A DNA stretch of 22,113 bases from Priapulus caudatus (GCF_000485595.1 NW_014579041.1:13546-35658), one strand, 5' to 3'; shown: positions 1 to 8,550, numbered from the stretch's first letter. Numbers and translations: made by a program. The notes: generated from the sequence alone by a model not told the origin.

Positions 1-330
1 TCTAAGCATGCGAATAGCCAAAGCCAAAATGTGCCGCGGTGCGAATAGCAAGCACGTGTCCTTGTTTTCGCACCCCGCGGGTGCGAATAGCAGAAATGCT
101 GTCCTTATTCGCACCGCGGTGATTCCTATCGGATCTTGATCACTGCACCTGGCGCACCTTCTTGTCACATTCCGAGTCAAAGAATGGCAGACGCAAGGGC
201 GCGTTGTTCGTTCCTCCGTAAAAAATTTATATCCTCGCTAGATAGTATAGCTCGTGTGCATAGTCAAATCTCATCTACATGCTCACTTTGCTCGCAGCAT
301 CGCGCCGATTCCCAGCTATGCTAATGTATG
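1..330 (+). repeat. Dispersed repeat, copy A, with hairpin sub-units
   Basis: Starts with TCTAAGCATGCGAATAGC and holds several units of about 45-60 bases, each an imperfect hairpin: GTGCGAATAGCA is answered by TGTCCTTATTCGCAC. A unique tail follows, through a TCCTCCGTAAAAAA motif to a GCTCGCAGCATCGCGCC end. The same order recurs at 1831-2176, and the tail recurs inverted near 4960-5046. I do not recognise the family. Differences between copies are mostly small indels. Confidence 0.75.
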
Positions 331-665
331 ACCAATGACGCTGCAACTCGGTCGCGTTGACTGCCAAGATTAATATTCTTCGGCCGTTTCTCTATTACGT
401 TCAACTGTAGCGGGCAGGCTGACAGCGCGTGTGCATTGGTAAAAACATTGACTCTACCGCTTTACTTCGCTCGTTTGCCATCGCGCCACGATCAAGCTAT
501 GTAATGTAGGGCAAAATGGCGCTGCAACGTCGGTCGCCGTTGCTGCCAAAGGATAATATTCTTCGGCCGTTCTTATACGTTCAAGTGGAGCCGGGCAGGC
601 TGAACAGCAAGTGTGCATGGTAAAATTCTGCCATCCTAATGCTTTCACTGCGGCTCGCGCATCGC
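301..665 (+). repeat. 181-bp tandem repeat, two units
   Basis: The anchor CGCGCC occurs at 301, 482 and 663, a period of 181 bases. Each unit carries AATATTCTTCGGCCGTT and a CGGGCAGGCTGA stretch followed by GTGTGCAT. The units differ by small indels. They continue the tail of the repeat at 1-330, so the whole 1-665 block may be one composite element. Confidence 0.75.
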
Positions 666-678
666 GCCACTTTGTGGT

Positions 679-750
679 GTTTTTTTTTTTTTTTTTCTTT
701 TCTGTGTGTGGTGTGTGTGTGATGTGTGTGTTGTGTGTGTTTTGTGTGTG

Positions 751-788
<38 letters not shown>

Positions 789-854
789 TTGTGTGTGTGT
801 TGTGTGTGTTGTGTGTGTGTGCTGCTGTTTTTTTTGTAATGTGTGGTGTGTGCG

Positions 855-889
<35 letters not shown>

Positions 890-935
890 TGTGTGTGTGT
901 GTGTTGTGTGTGTGTGTGTGTGTGTTGCTGTTGCT
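679..935 (+). repeat. Poly-T plus interrupted (TG)n microsatellite
   Basis: A T-run at about 679-698 is followed by roughly 230 bases of TG dinucleotides, interrupted by GCTGCTG and a short T-run near 821-837. Open frames across it encode only Cys/Val or His/Thr runs and are not genes. Confidence 0.95.
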
Positions 936-1608
936 GGTGACCGTTGTCCGACTATTTATGTAGGCGACAGACATTCCATCTATTGATCTATTTCAATTAT
1001 TCATTATGTTACGCTCAGCTCGGGTAATCTCTTATTATCTGTGAAATGCATGCGAGATTAACTTTCATTGCAAGCTGTAGCGTCACATTTTTTTCTCCAT
1101 TTTAAAAGTATTATCTTTACGCAGGTCCGGATATATAATAACATTTCACATGATGCGAAAATTCATTGCTGGATTTCGCGTATGATGTGCGCGCGCTTTC
1201 TATTCAGCGTATATTTTACTAAAATATTTAATTAGAACACTTGCGCGTTCGAGTTTGGCCTTCTAGCCAGCAAGCTCACAGAGTTCACAATCTGCTGCTC
1301 TTGACCTCGCGAATCCCTAAATCCTTTTAACACAGGTGCACAGACCCGTAACTGTTATTGCCATTATAGTCGTTTCTAGGATTCCGTCCAAATGCAGTTT
1401 TTCGTTTTGTTTCTAACGATTTCAGACCGCGAGCTCTGTTTCTTCCTCTCTAGATAATTGTAAATTATAGCATTTCTCTACTCAATCCCCTGTCAATTTC
1501 GATCAACGTTACGCCCTCTCCCTTCTCTTCAGTTCAGACCAAAAATTATTTGGTCTATCAATTTTTTGGTTATGTTGTTGAACTGAACAATTGGAAATAA
1601 ACTGGGGT
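936..1608. other. Non-coding stretch, no gene seen
   Basis: AT-rich DNA with no convincing exon on either strand. The last exon of TADA3 (minus strand) would be expected below 2259, but nothing resembling its conserved C-terminus was found here. Confidence 0.6.
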
Positions 1609-1700
1609 ATAATATATATATATATATATATATTATATATTATATATATATATATTATATATAAAATATAATATATATATATATATTAGATAATATATAT
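1609..1700. repeat. AT-dinucleotide tract
   Basis: About 90 bases of almost pure TA/AT repeat, self-complementary throughout and able to extrude as a hairpin. Confidence 0.95.
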
Positions 1701-1830
1701 TACCAAGAGCGTATTAAGAATTCTTAACTACATCTTGATATTAATATATTGTATTATGTACTACATGAGTAAAACTCATGTGTCATGGCTTTGCCTTCTA
1801 TGTTCTACTACAATAATTGCCGTCAATAAC

Positions 1831-2176
1831 TCTAAGCATGCGAATAGCAGCAAATGTGCGCGGTCGAATAGCAGCAAATCGTGTCCTTGTCGCACCCGCC
1901 GGGGCTGCGAATAGCAGCACAATGTGTCCTTATTCGCACGCGGCGAATAGCAGAAACTGTCCTTATCGCACCGTATTTCGGATCTGATCACTGCCCACCT
2001 TGGCGCCACTTTTGTCTACATCTCCGCAGTCAAAAATGGCAGACAGCGAACGCTGCCTGTTGCTCGCTTCCTCCGTAAAAAAAGTTAATATCTCGTAGAT
2101 GTTAATGCTCGTGTGCAATAGTAAATCTTATCTACATGCCTTTCACTTCGCTCGCAGCATCGCGCCACTTTGTGTG
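1831..2176 (+). repeat. Dispersed repeat, copy B
   Basis: Same opening and same order of hairpin units and tail as 1-330, but it passes directly from the GCTCGCAGCATCGCGCC end into ACTTTGTG, lacking the 181-bp units of copy A. It lies in the TADA3 intron, or 3' of the last exon seen, about 80 bases beyond the exon at 2259. Confidence 0.8.
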
Positions 2177-2258
2177 TCTATATATATCATATTGCTGACG
2201 CGCGGCGAGGGCAGCGACGCCAGAGGGCGCCGGGGAGACAACAGACGGGCGTACGTAC

Positions 2259-2396
2259 CTCCATGTCGGCTATCTGCATCTTCTTGCGCATCTCCTGCTT
2301 GCCCATCTCATCCTTGGCGAGCTTGTAGAGTCGCTTCTTCTGCGTGAGGTTGTGAGCGGTGAGCGCCTTCAGCTCCGACTGCCGCTTACGCAGCTC
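2259..2396 (-). CDS. TADA3: TADA3 exon, core of the ADA3 domain (46 codons)
   Basis: TADA3 is the adaptor that joins the GCN5/PCAF acetyltransferase and TADA2 in the HAT module of SAGA and ATAC, in the nucleus. This exon encodes ELRKRQSELKALTAHN and then QEMRKKMQIADME, collinear with the human segment that reads ELRKRQAELKALSAHN as I recall it. The reading frame is open for 46 codons, phase 0 at both ends. The acceptor is TTTTTCGGCGGGCAG before GAG and the donor is GAG followed by GTACGT. It is charged and probably helical. The final exon, expected at lower coordinates, was not found; only repeat DNA follows. Identification is by remembered family sequence and is strong because the surrounding exons match in order and phase. 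Confidence 0.9.
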
Positions 2397-2758
2397 CTGC
2401 CCGCCGAAAAACAAGCGAACGTCAGACCATGTCAGCACGCCCCCGCTGCGTAGCGCCACCTGGTGGGAATTCTCGATTGACACGGTAGCGATTTTCGTCT
2501 TGAATATCCCGGATTTGATTATTATATCCCGGGAAACCAAGCTTACTATGCTTGGGAAATCCAAAAATTAACCCTTGCCAGAAATAAATAACGAATATAT
2601 ACTGTCATTACGAATTATTTGTCGATTATTATAATTGTTATGTTAGTTGATATTATCTGATTTCGAAAAGAGAGACGGCTGAAACACTACTACTTTAAAA
2701 CAACCGCCGAGATCGAGCGTCTGACTGACCGAGGCGCGCCGTTGCCGTGGTAACTGAC

Positions 2759-2817
2759 CTGCAGAATCTCGTCGTCGGGGTTTTCGGACGACTTCTCGTC
2801 GTCGCTGTTGAAGAGAC
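2759..2817 (-). CDS. TADA3: TADA3 exon, acidic link into the ADA3 domain (59 bp)
   Basis: Encodes LFNSDDEKSSENPDDEILQ, matching the acidic segment of TADA3 just before ELRKRQ. The acceptor is GTGTTTCAG. The exon starts with two bases that complete a Gly codon begun in the exon at 3690 (phase 1), and it ends at CAG with donor GTCAGT in phase 0, which joins cleanly to the exon at 2396. The intron upstream of its acceptor is a tandem duplication (2824-2978) that copies the region next to the splice site. The exon is too short to call alone; phase agreement with both neighbours makes it secure. Confidence 0.88.
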
Positions 2818-2823
2818 CTGAAA

Positions 2824-2978
2824 CACGCAGCAGTGACGAGGCAATCAGCGCGCGACAGCTTGCCTGCACGCCTCCGCGCTGCACGCAGCAGTGACAAGGC
2901 AATCAGATTGCCTGCGACAGCTTGCCTGCACGCCTCCGCGCTGCACGAAGCTACGCAACGCTGCACGAAGCTACGCGA
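2824..2978. repeat. Minisatellite next to the 3' splice site of the 59-bp TADA3 exon
   Basis: Two copies of a 58-62 bp unit start at CACGCAGCAGTGAC (2824 and 2882), followed by two copies of a 20-bp unit, GCTGCACGAAGCTACGCAAC-like (about 2940-2978). On the minus strand the first unit supplies the pyrimidine-rich end of the intron, so the duplication copies part of the acceptor region. Confidence 0.85.
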
Positions 2979-3219
2979 CCCCAATGAGTAGGAAAATTTA
3001 ACGGGAAAAATTCGCCGCAAAACGCCAATTGGATGCGACGGCAAAACACGAAATCACGCGCATCGTTGCCGTAGCGATTGAGATTACGAGTAACCTATAA
3101 ATAGCAGTAGAATTCTGCCTTCCTTCCAACTTGGATGGGAGTATGGAAATGAATGGTTAATCACGGTGGAGATGTTTTGCTATGGAAGGGAATGTACGGT
3201 GGATTAGTGGTTGGATGTA

Positions 3220-3433
3220 AAGGGGGGCTTATGTTGGGCTTGCGAGCCGACTAGACAGGAAGCAACTGGATTTCGAGCAACTGAAAGCGATCGGCAGTGA
3301 CTAGTTGCGTCCAGTTGCCCACTGTTCTGGCAGTCGCGTCGCAGTCGACCGACCTAAGCACTGCAGTCACAGTGAATTGCAGCCAGTTGCTTCCAGTCGA
3401 GTCGGCTTGCAAGCCCGACATAAGCCCCCCTTT
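3220..3433. mobile_element. Foldback element with about 33-bp terminal inverted repeats and TA flanks
   Basis: The ends AAGGGGGGCTTATGT and ACATAAGCCCCCCTT are inverted repeats that continue inward for about 33 bases with few mismatches. Inside, GAAGCAACTGGA is answered by CCAGTTGCTTC, so most of the 214 bases can fold back. Both ends are flanked by TA, as expected for a Tc1/mariner-type MITE. There is no coding capacity. It sits in a TADA3 intron. Confidence 0.7.
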
Positions 3434-3607
3434 AGGGGATGCAGGGTGGATTGGCACATTGGGGGGTAGGATGCTGCATTGTGGAGGAGATTGTACTTTG
3501 TAAGAAGGAAGACTGCTTCATGGGGGGCTGGTGGGCTGCAGCATGGATACAACAGTGCGATGGAAGACTATACACCGCAGCAGCGAGTCAGCCACGTGCT
3601 GCGGCGA

Positions 3608-3690
3608 CGTGTGACATCATCACTTACCGCGCCGCGGCGTGATGACATCATCGCTTACCGCGCCGCGGCGTGATGACATCATCGCTTACC
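3608..3690. repeat. 31-bp minisatellite that repeats a TADA3 5' splice site
   Basis: Units start CGTGATGACATCATCGCTTA and contain CTTACCG at 3623, 3654 and 3685. The last is the real donor (minus strand, CACG then GTAAGC) of the exon at 3690-3797. The other two are near-perfect decoy donors 31 and 62 bases into the intron. Use of either would read into TGA within three codons after the real junction. Confidence 0.9.
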
Positions 3691-3797
3691 GTGTTCCTCC
3701 AGCTCGCGCTTGATTCGCCGCTCGAGGGACGCTGAGTTGCTGATCGCGAACGATCGCACGAGTCCGCTGCGCGTCACGCAACCGTTCATCTCCGGCT
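3690..3797 (-). CDS. TADA3: TADA3 exon, start of the ADA3 domain (108 bp)
   Basis: Encodes PEMNGCVTRSGLVRSF, then SASLERRIKRELEEHG. The second part aligns with the TADA3 segment recalled in human as KSLESRIKEELIAQG, which opens the conserved C-terminal domain. The acceptor is TTTCTTTCCCACAG; the exon begins with two bases of a split codon and ends in phase 1 at CACG with donor GTAAGC. It joins in phase to the exon at 2817, giving HG then LFNSDDE. The preceding exon, which must end in phase 1, was not found. The exon before this one in the window is the N-terminal exon ending near 6843, whose phase 0 end does not fit, so at least one central exon is absent. Confidence 0.88.
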
Positions 3798-3829
3798 CTG
3801 TGGGAAAGAAATCCTGTATTACTGCAGGA

Positions 3830-4352
3830 GGGGGGCGAGGAGGAGAGGAGAGGAGCGGAGAGAGGGGGTAAAAAAGAAAAAAAACACAAGCGTTAGTGAA
3901 GCAAGCAAGCATGCACAAACACACACACACACGTGAGCAAGCAAACGCGAAACAAACTGCAAACAAACGCGAACGAACGCGAAACAAACTTCAAACTAAC
4001 GCGAACAAATTAAACGTGAACAAAATGCACACACGTGAGATCGTAACAAGGGTCGCAATATATCGTGTCACGCGTGCCGTGTCACACACATGACCATGTG
4101 TTTTGTAAGCGGTGAACTGTGGGTAGGCAGTGACTCGTGAGTTGCAACGATGCATGCGGCACACATTTAAAACGAGAGACACTCACAAACGATGCAAATT
4201 TGCGCGCAACCGTCGTTGCATGCATGCAAAGCACATAAATGATGTAAACACTGAACATGAACAAGCAATGCAACTGCAAGCATAAAACGAGATCACATGC
4301 ACATTGATAACACATCAATTAGACCTCTTTCGGGTTACACATGGGCTAAGCT
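3830..4352. other. TADA3 intron, purine-rich and ACAC-rich, no exon seen
   Basis: Holds a GGAGAGGAGAGG purine run near 3838-3870, an (AC)n stretch near 3919-3932 and repeated CGCGAACAAAC-like words at 3945-4012. No part of the missing central TADA3 protein was recognised on the minus strand. Confidence 0.6.
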
Positions 4353-4384
4353 TTAGGGTTAGGGTCACTGGGTTAGGGTTAGGG
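4353..4384 (+). repeat. Interstitial telomere-type repeat, (TTAGGG)4 interrupted
   Basis: Two TTAGGG units at 4353-4364, then TCACTGGG, then two more at 4373-4384. The orientation is opposite to the telomere-type array at 10367-10389. I found no terminal inverted repeats around this copy. Confidence 0.85.
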
Positions 4385-4960
4385 CTCATACCTAAGCACC
4401 AACATTGCAAATTAAATCAAATTCAAATCAAAAATAAAATTATTTAAAAAAAATCCATCACATATAATATAGCTTATAATATAATGTGAGTTCTGAACCG
4501 ACCATAGCAACACTAGCATATAAAGCAAGCTTTTGGAATGCAGGGAAGGAGAAGCAGGGAAACAATGCAATCACTCACAACTTGCTGCTACGTACTTCAA
4601 TTTCCTAACAAGATAGTGTTAGGAATCCCCAAAAGATATTCCTAAGATCCCCAAAAGATATTCCTAAGATCCCCAAAAAAAGAAATTGAGTATTTGTAAA
4701 TTGACGATATCATATAGCAGATTCGTCTAGCGTAAAATTTCAATTTAACCATGAATTCCTCAACACGCTTCCACCTCCCTACGTGTTCTCAAATATATGC
4801 TCTGTATCGATTGAGGACCATGTAGCAGGAAACTGGTCAATTCGCTGCCAAGAATAGCATCTTTCATCGTAAAAATTAACGGCGTAATTCAACCACGAAT
4901 AAATCTACCCCACGCCTTTATCAGTAGCCAGGGAGGCATTGGCAATGACACAGAAAGCAG
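4385..4960. other. TADA3 intron with a 22-bp tandem repeat, no exon seen
   Basis: AT-rich. CCCCAAAAGATATTCCTAAG recurs with a 22-base period from 4627 (also 4649, and partly 4671). Weakly similar stretches at about 4728-4780 and 4867-4920 (CGTAAAA then CAATTTAACCATGAAT / GTAATTCAACCACGAAT) suggest an older duplication. No conserved exon was seen. Confidence 0.6.
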
Positions 4961-5046
4961 CGCCATTTGGCCATACATTAGCATAGCTGGGAATCGTGGC
5001 GCGATGCTGCGAGCAAAGTGAAGCATGTAGATAAGATTTTACTATG
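4960..5046 (-). repeat. Inverted partial copy of the 1-330 repeat family
   Basis: The reverse complement of this stretch reads through CTTTGCTCGCAGCATCGCG and on into CCAGCTATGCTAATGTATG, matching the tail of copy A (about 280-345). It ends exactly where the 542-bp tandem duplication begins. Confidence 0.75.
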
Positions 5047-6127
5047 CTATGAGAGAAAGAGGATTGGGAGACTGAGAAAAGGCGGCAGGGATGAAATCTG
5101 AGAGCGGTATAAAAGAACGAGGCTGAGCGAAAGACAGAGGGGGAGGCAAGGGAAGGACAGGAGGTAATGAATTAGTAGTTTTGCTCCCAACAGGCTAGGG
5201 CGCTCTCCCAATCGTAAACACAGGTCGACTGATAACAATTTATTTCATAAATCTATGTTGCGATATCCCCTAACCATTTTAAATGCATATCCATCACAAA
5301 ATATAACTCCTCTGGTGAGATATTGCGCATGCGCTAACACACTAACGTAGCCAAATTGTGTACTGACTGGTATATACAGCGGGCACCTTACATGCGAGGT
5401 CTTCTTCCTACTTTTCAAAAGAGGTATACTGATGAAATATTATTATATAAATCTATCCTAGAATACCTCCTCCCTACTCTCAATGCATAATTTTTGCAAA
5501 ATATTTTTTTTTCTGGAGATATTGCGCATGCGCGAGCACCGTTTCAGGCGTGCAGTATGGACTGAAGAACACTGCATAATATAGCTTGCTATGAGAGAAA
5601 GAGGGTTGGGAGACTGAGGAAAGGCGGCAAGGAAGAAAACTGAGAGCGGTATAAAAGAATGAGGCTGAGCGAGGGACAGAGGGGGAGGCAAAAGAAGGAC
5701 AGGAGGGGATGCCTTAGTAGTTTTGCTTCCCACAGGCTAGGGCGCTCTCCTAATCGTAAACACAGGACTACTGATAACAATTTATTTCAGAAATCTATGC
5801 TGAGATATCCCCTAACCATTTTACATGCATATCCATCACAAAATATAACTCCTCTGGTAAGATATTGCGCATGCGCTAACACACTAACGTAGCCAAATTG
5901 TGTACTGACTGGTATATGCAGCGGGCACCTTACATGCGAGGTCTTCTTCCTACTTCTCATGAGAGGCATACTGAGAAAATATTATTATATAAATCTATGC
6001 TAGAATACGTCCTCGTTATTCTAAAAGCATAATTTTTGCATAATATTATTCTTCTCTGGAGATATTGCGCATGCGCGAGCACCGTTTTAGGCGTGCAGTA
6101 TGGACTGTAGAACAATTCAAAATATGG
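5046..6127 (+). repeat. 542-bp tandem duplication, two copies
   Basis: GCTATGAGAGAAAGAG at 5046 recurs at 5588, and the similarity holds to about 6127. Each copy contains two older half-units of roughly 200 bases, both ending near GAGATATTGCGCATGCGC, so the palindrome TGCGCATGCGC occurs at 5324, 5523, 5866 and 6066. No coding potential is convincing. It lies in the TADA3 intron interval where central exons are expected. Confidence 0.92.
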
Positions 6128-6842
6128 CTTATATCAACCGTGGCATTATATCAGGTGTGTATAATATAAATTAATCTATATTATTTATTTATTATAATAT
6201 ATATTATACTCCTGATTATATTATGATGAACATTACGATGATATTTTGATGGGCCTCTAACACATAAACGTATATCTATTGACTTCCTTGCTGTTTCCAC
6301 AACCAGGTGGCGCCACTGTCAAACGAAAAAATGAAGCCTATGGCAGCAGCGTATTAGATAGGAAATCAAGTCCGACTCGGCATTTCATATAAAATATTAT
6401 GATGTGGGCATGTTCGTATGAGTCCCTCCCGATAATTCCTCAAACATGACACAGCACACTATGTGTAGCGTAGTGAACACGTCAAAACAACGGATGTACT
6501 TTCTGTTTCCGTTGTGAGATCCTCAGCGCGCTTCGATCTAGCTAGTAATTATATATTTTTGTAGAAGAATTTCCGTACATGTCGGCGAACACAGTACTAA
6601 CGGGTTAATTGGAGGGTCCGAACCTGTTCTGCGGGTGTGTGTGCGCGTGTGCGTGCGTGCGTGCGTATTATATATTATAAGTATCTTACACATCATCTTA
6701 ATTTGTTCGCTAGTTTGAAAAGCCAAGTCTAGCGTGGTCCCCTAGCGGTCTCCTACAAGGTTTGCATTCCTTCATTGACGCAAGCGTCCGGAAACAACAC
6801 AACTTCACGAGTGAACTTCAGTGACGCAGATCAAATGGTTAC
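6128..6842. other. TADA3 intron, AT-rich foldback and short GT/GC tract, no exon seen
   Basis: At about 6143-6228 an AT-rich stretch folds back (TATATCAGGTGTGTATAATA against TATTATACTCCTGATTATA). A GTGTGTGTGCGCGTGTGCG tract lies at 6634-6665. No central TADA3 exon was recognised. Confidence 0.55.
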
Positions 6843-7010
6843 CACGGTTACGGCGGTCTTCTTCACTGGCGCCGGACTCTGCGAGACGCTGGCCTTGGCG
6901 GCGGCAGCGGTTGTCGTGGCGGGCGGCACCTGGGTCTTCTGCTTCTTGCTCGCAGACTTGCTGGCGTCCTGCTGTGGCCGTCCACGCTTGGGTGTCGATG
7001 CCGGCGGGAT
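6843..7010 (-). CDS. TADA3: TADA3 exon 3, basic linker
   Basis: Encodes IPPASTPKRGRPQQDASKSA followed by SKKQKTQVPPATTTAAAAKA and ends near VKKTAVTV. It matches in position and character the basic, Pro/Lys-rich linker of TADA3 that follows the N-terminal helices (human KHGKPKKQKLEGK region). PKRGRP resembles an AT-hook core and KKQK a nuclear localisation signal. The acceptor is GCTGCACGCAG, phase 0, agreeing with the phase 0 donor of exon 2. The 3' boundary is uncertain: donors GTAACC follow both GTG (end at 6843, chosen for the better G before GT) and GCC (end at 6852). The next exon was not found. Confidence 0.75.
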
Positions 7011-7481
7011 CTGCGTGCAGCGAGACATCGATAAAGCACGCAGCCTAGTCGCTAGGTTCGCAATCCATCGTGGGATGACTACAGCAGAATATATGATGAT
7101 GGGTGGGAATGTCGTCTATTGGTTAATATGGTTATGTGGTTGCCATATTTCATGGCTTATAGGGTTCATTAGATCGGAACCTGAAATTTAGAGGGTAATA
7201 ATCTAAAACAAGGTATGTCTGGATAATAGCTCTCCTTACTACCAAGTATATTATCAGTATTAAGGCTGCAAGCTTTTTCTATAAGCTTACCCCTAAAATT
7301 CTGTATTTCACAAGCCCTCCATAAGAGATTATATGTATATTTATGTAAAACATATACCATCACATATGAGTCGGATTCAGTTCACTGTAGGAAGCAAAAT
7401 GTCATGTATGCTGTTATTTTAACAAGGAGATATATTCACTGTGCTGGTAGGAGAGGGCCAGTCACAGTATTCTTCCTCCCT
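7011..7481. other. TADA3 intron 2, no other feature seen
   Basis: AT-rich intron between exon 3 and the donor-copying minisatellite. No further exon or element was recognised. Confidence 0.6.
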
Positions 7482-7624
7482 CTTACCACTTTGCCCTTGG
7501 AGTGCACCCTCACCCCTTCCACCAACCTCCCGGTGTTCTTACCACTTTGCCCTTGGAGTGCACCCTCACCCCTTCCACCAACCTCCCGGTGTTCTTACCA
7601 CTTTGCCCTTGGATTGTTTGTTGG
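7482..7624. repeat. 56-bp minisatellite that repeats the exon 2 donor of TADA3
   Basis: CTTACCACTTTGCCCTTGGA occurs at 7482, 7538 and 7594, a period of 56. The copy at 7594 is the end of exon 2 plus its donor (minus strand, AAAGTG then GTAAGA). The two others are full decoy copies of the exon end and donor lying 56 and 112 bases into the intron. Reading past the real donor meets TGA after eleven codons. Confidence 0.93.
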
Positions 7625-7804
7625 CGAGGACCCTCGCCTCGCCGGCCTTCCCGCCGCGGCTCTCTAGCCAGTCAGCGAGGGCCTGAGACTCGGCGTTCAG
7701 CAGCTGCGACCGTCTCGTCACGGACACGAGGAGTGTCTCCAGCTCCACCTGCAGGAGCGCGAGCTCGTCCTCGATGATCGTCTCCCCCTCCGTGCGCGCT
7801 AGGG
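7599..7804 (-). CDS. TADA3: TADA3 exon 2, N-terminal helical region (206 bp)
   Basis: Encodes LARTEGETIIEDELALLQ, then VELETLLVSVTRRSQLLNAE and ADWLESRGGKAGEARVL. This aligns almost throughout with the human TADA3 N-terminus, recalled as LARSEDDGIGIEELDTLQ and LELETLLSSASRRLRVLEAE. The heptad-like leucines suggest a helix or coiled coil. The acceptor is CGTTCTCAG and the first two bases complete a Thr codon begun in exon 1; the end is phase 0 with donor GTAAGA. Its 3' end is copied in the 56-bp minisatellite that follows. Confidence 0.92.
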
Positions 7805-8435
7805 CTGAGAACGAAATGCGATCGTTAAGCTGGGTTTACACTACGGAAAATTTGATGAGATGATAAGTTTTTCAACGCTCTATCAACCTTTCTATAATCA
7901 GACGTTCAAAGTTTTTACGTTATTGACAGCGAGTCGGCAAAACACTTCACCCACAGTGTGCACGCGGGGCGACGTAGATACGCATTCTTGCATGTATTTA
8001 TTCATGCCAGCGTGGCATCGATAGCACGCCGACGTGCCGTCAAAGTTGAAGCCAATTCGCGATGTCCCCTGAATTCTCTGACATGCCGTAATTGCGTGAT
8101 CGACGTGCCTTAATTTCCGGCCGGGCGGCATTTACTTTTGACTATCCCGACACCGTTTGCGCTGTGTTTTTCACAGCCTGATGTATACGTCTCTGAACTG
8201 ATTGAGTTTACCCTAGGTATTAGGGCCTTTATTCACATTTGTAATCGAATCCAATTCGTTAAACCCTGTCTTGGGCCCACCCCAATTCAGCCACAAATAA
8301 CATGACTTCCAAAAATTCCCCATGGAGAACCTGGTACAGGATGCGAGGGCCATGTTCGCATCCTGACGCTGCTAACACCGGCTTGTCAAAATGATGGTAA
8401 TATTTCCACGATGGTAATATTCCGCTTGCACTTAC
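7805..8435. other. TADA3 intron 1
   Basis: No exon seen. GCTGGGTTTACACTAC at about 7830 resembles the end of some hAT-type MITEs but no partner end was found. A 17-base duplication (GATGGTAATATTTCCAC / GATGGTAATATTCCG, about 8393-8425) lies about 10 bases inside the donor of exon 1. Confidence 0.55.
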
Positions 8436-8550
8436 TGGCTGTGTAGCGAGGGCAGGTGGCGGTGTGTTCAATCGGCGTCAGATCCGGAAAACGGAGTGGA
8501 CAACAGTCGGTCGGGTCCTGCATTGCTTTTCCTTTACCCTTCCCTTTCAT
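8436..8550 (-). CDS. TADA3: TADA3 exon 1, start codon and zinc-ligand-like Cys/His segment
   Basis: Encodes MKGKGKGKAMQDPTDCCPLR, then FPDLTPIEHTATCPRYTA. The second half matches the conserved N-terminus of TADA3, recalled in human as DCPLQFHDFKSVDHLKVCPRYTA. The Cys-Pro-Leu, His and Cys-Pro-Arg-Tyr spacing is kept. The ATG at 8550 follows AGCAAG, with A at -3 and an in-frame TAA 21 bases upstream, so the start is well placed. The lysine-glycine extension MKGKGKGKAM is not in the human protein as I recall it. The donor GTAAGTG after GCCA gives phase 1, agreeing with exon 2. This is the 5' end of the gene; the promoter should lie just above 8550. Confidence 0.9.

Noticed and set aside
611-974. 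Cys/Val-rich and His/Thr-rich frames
   Set aside because: Translations of a TG dinucleotide tract.
1-2180. Possible CRISPR-like array from regularly spaced GCGAATAGCAG units
   Set aside because: Spacing is irregular, units are imperfect hairpins with a shared tail, and the genome is eukaryotic; it is a dispersed repeat.
6775-7191. 138-codon plus-strand frame
   Set aside because: Antisense to TADA3 exon 3 and the adjoining intron; no recognisable domain.
7404-7777. Overlapping plus-strand frames with repeated TLTPSTNLPVFLPLCPW-like peptide
   Set aside because: Antisense to the 56-bp minisatellite and TADA3 exon 2.
7825-8180. Possible hAT element starting GCTGGGTTTACACTAC
   Set aside because: No matching inverted end or flanking duplication was found within intron 1.
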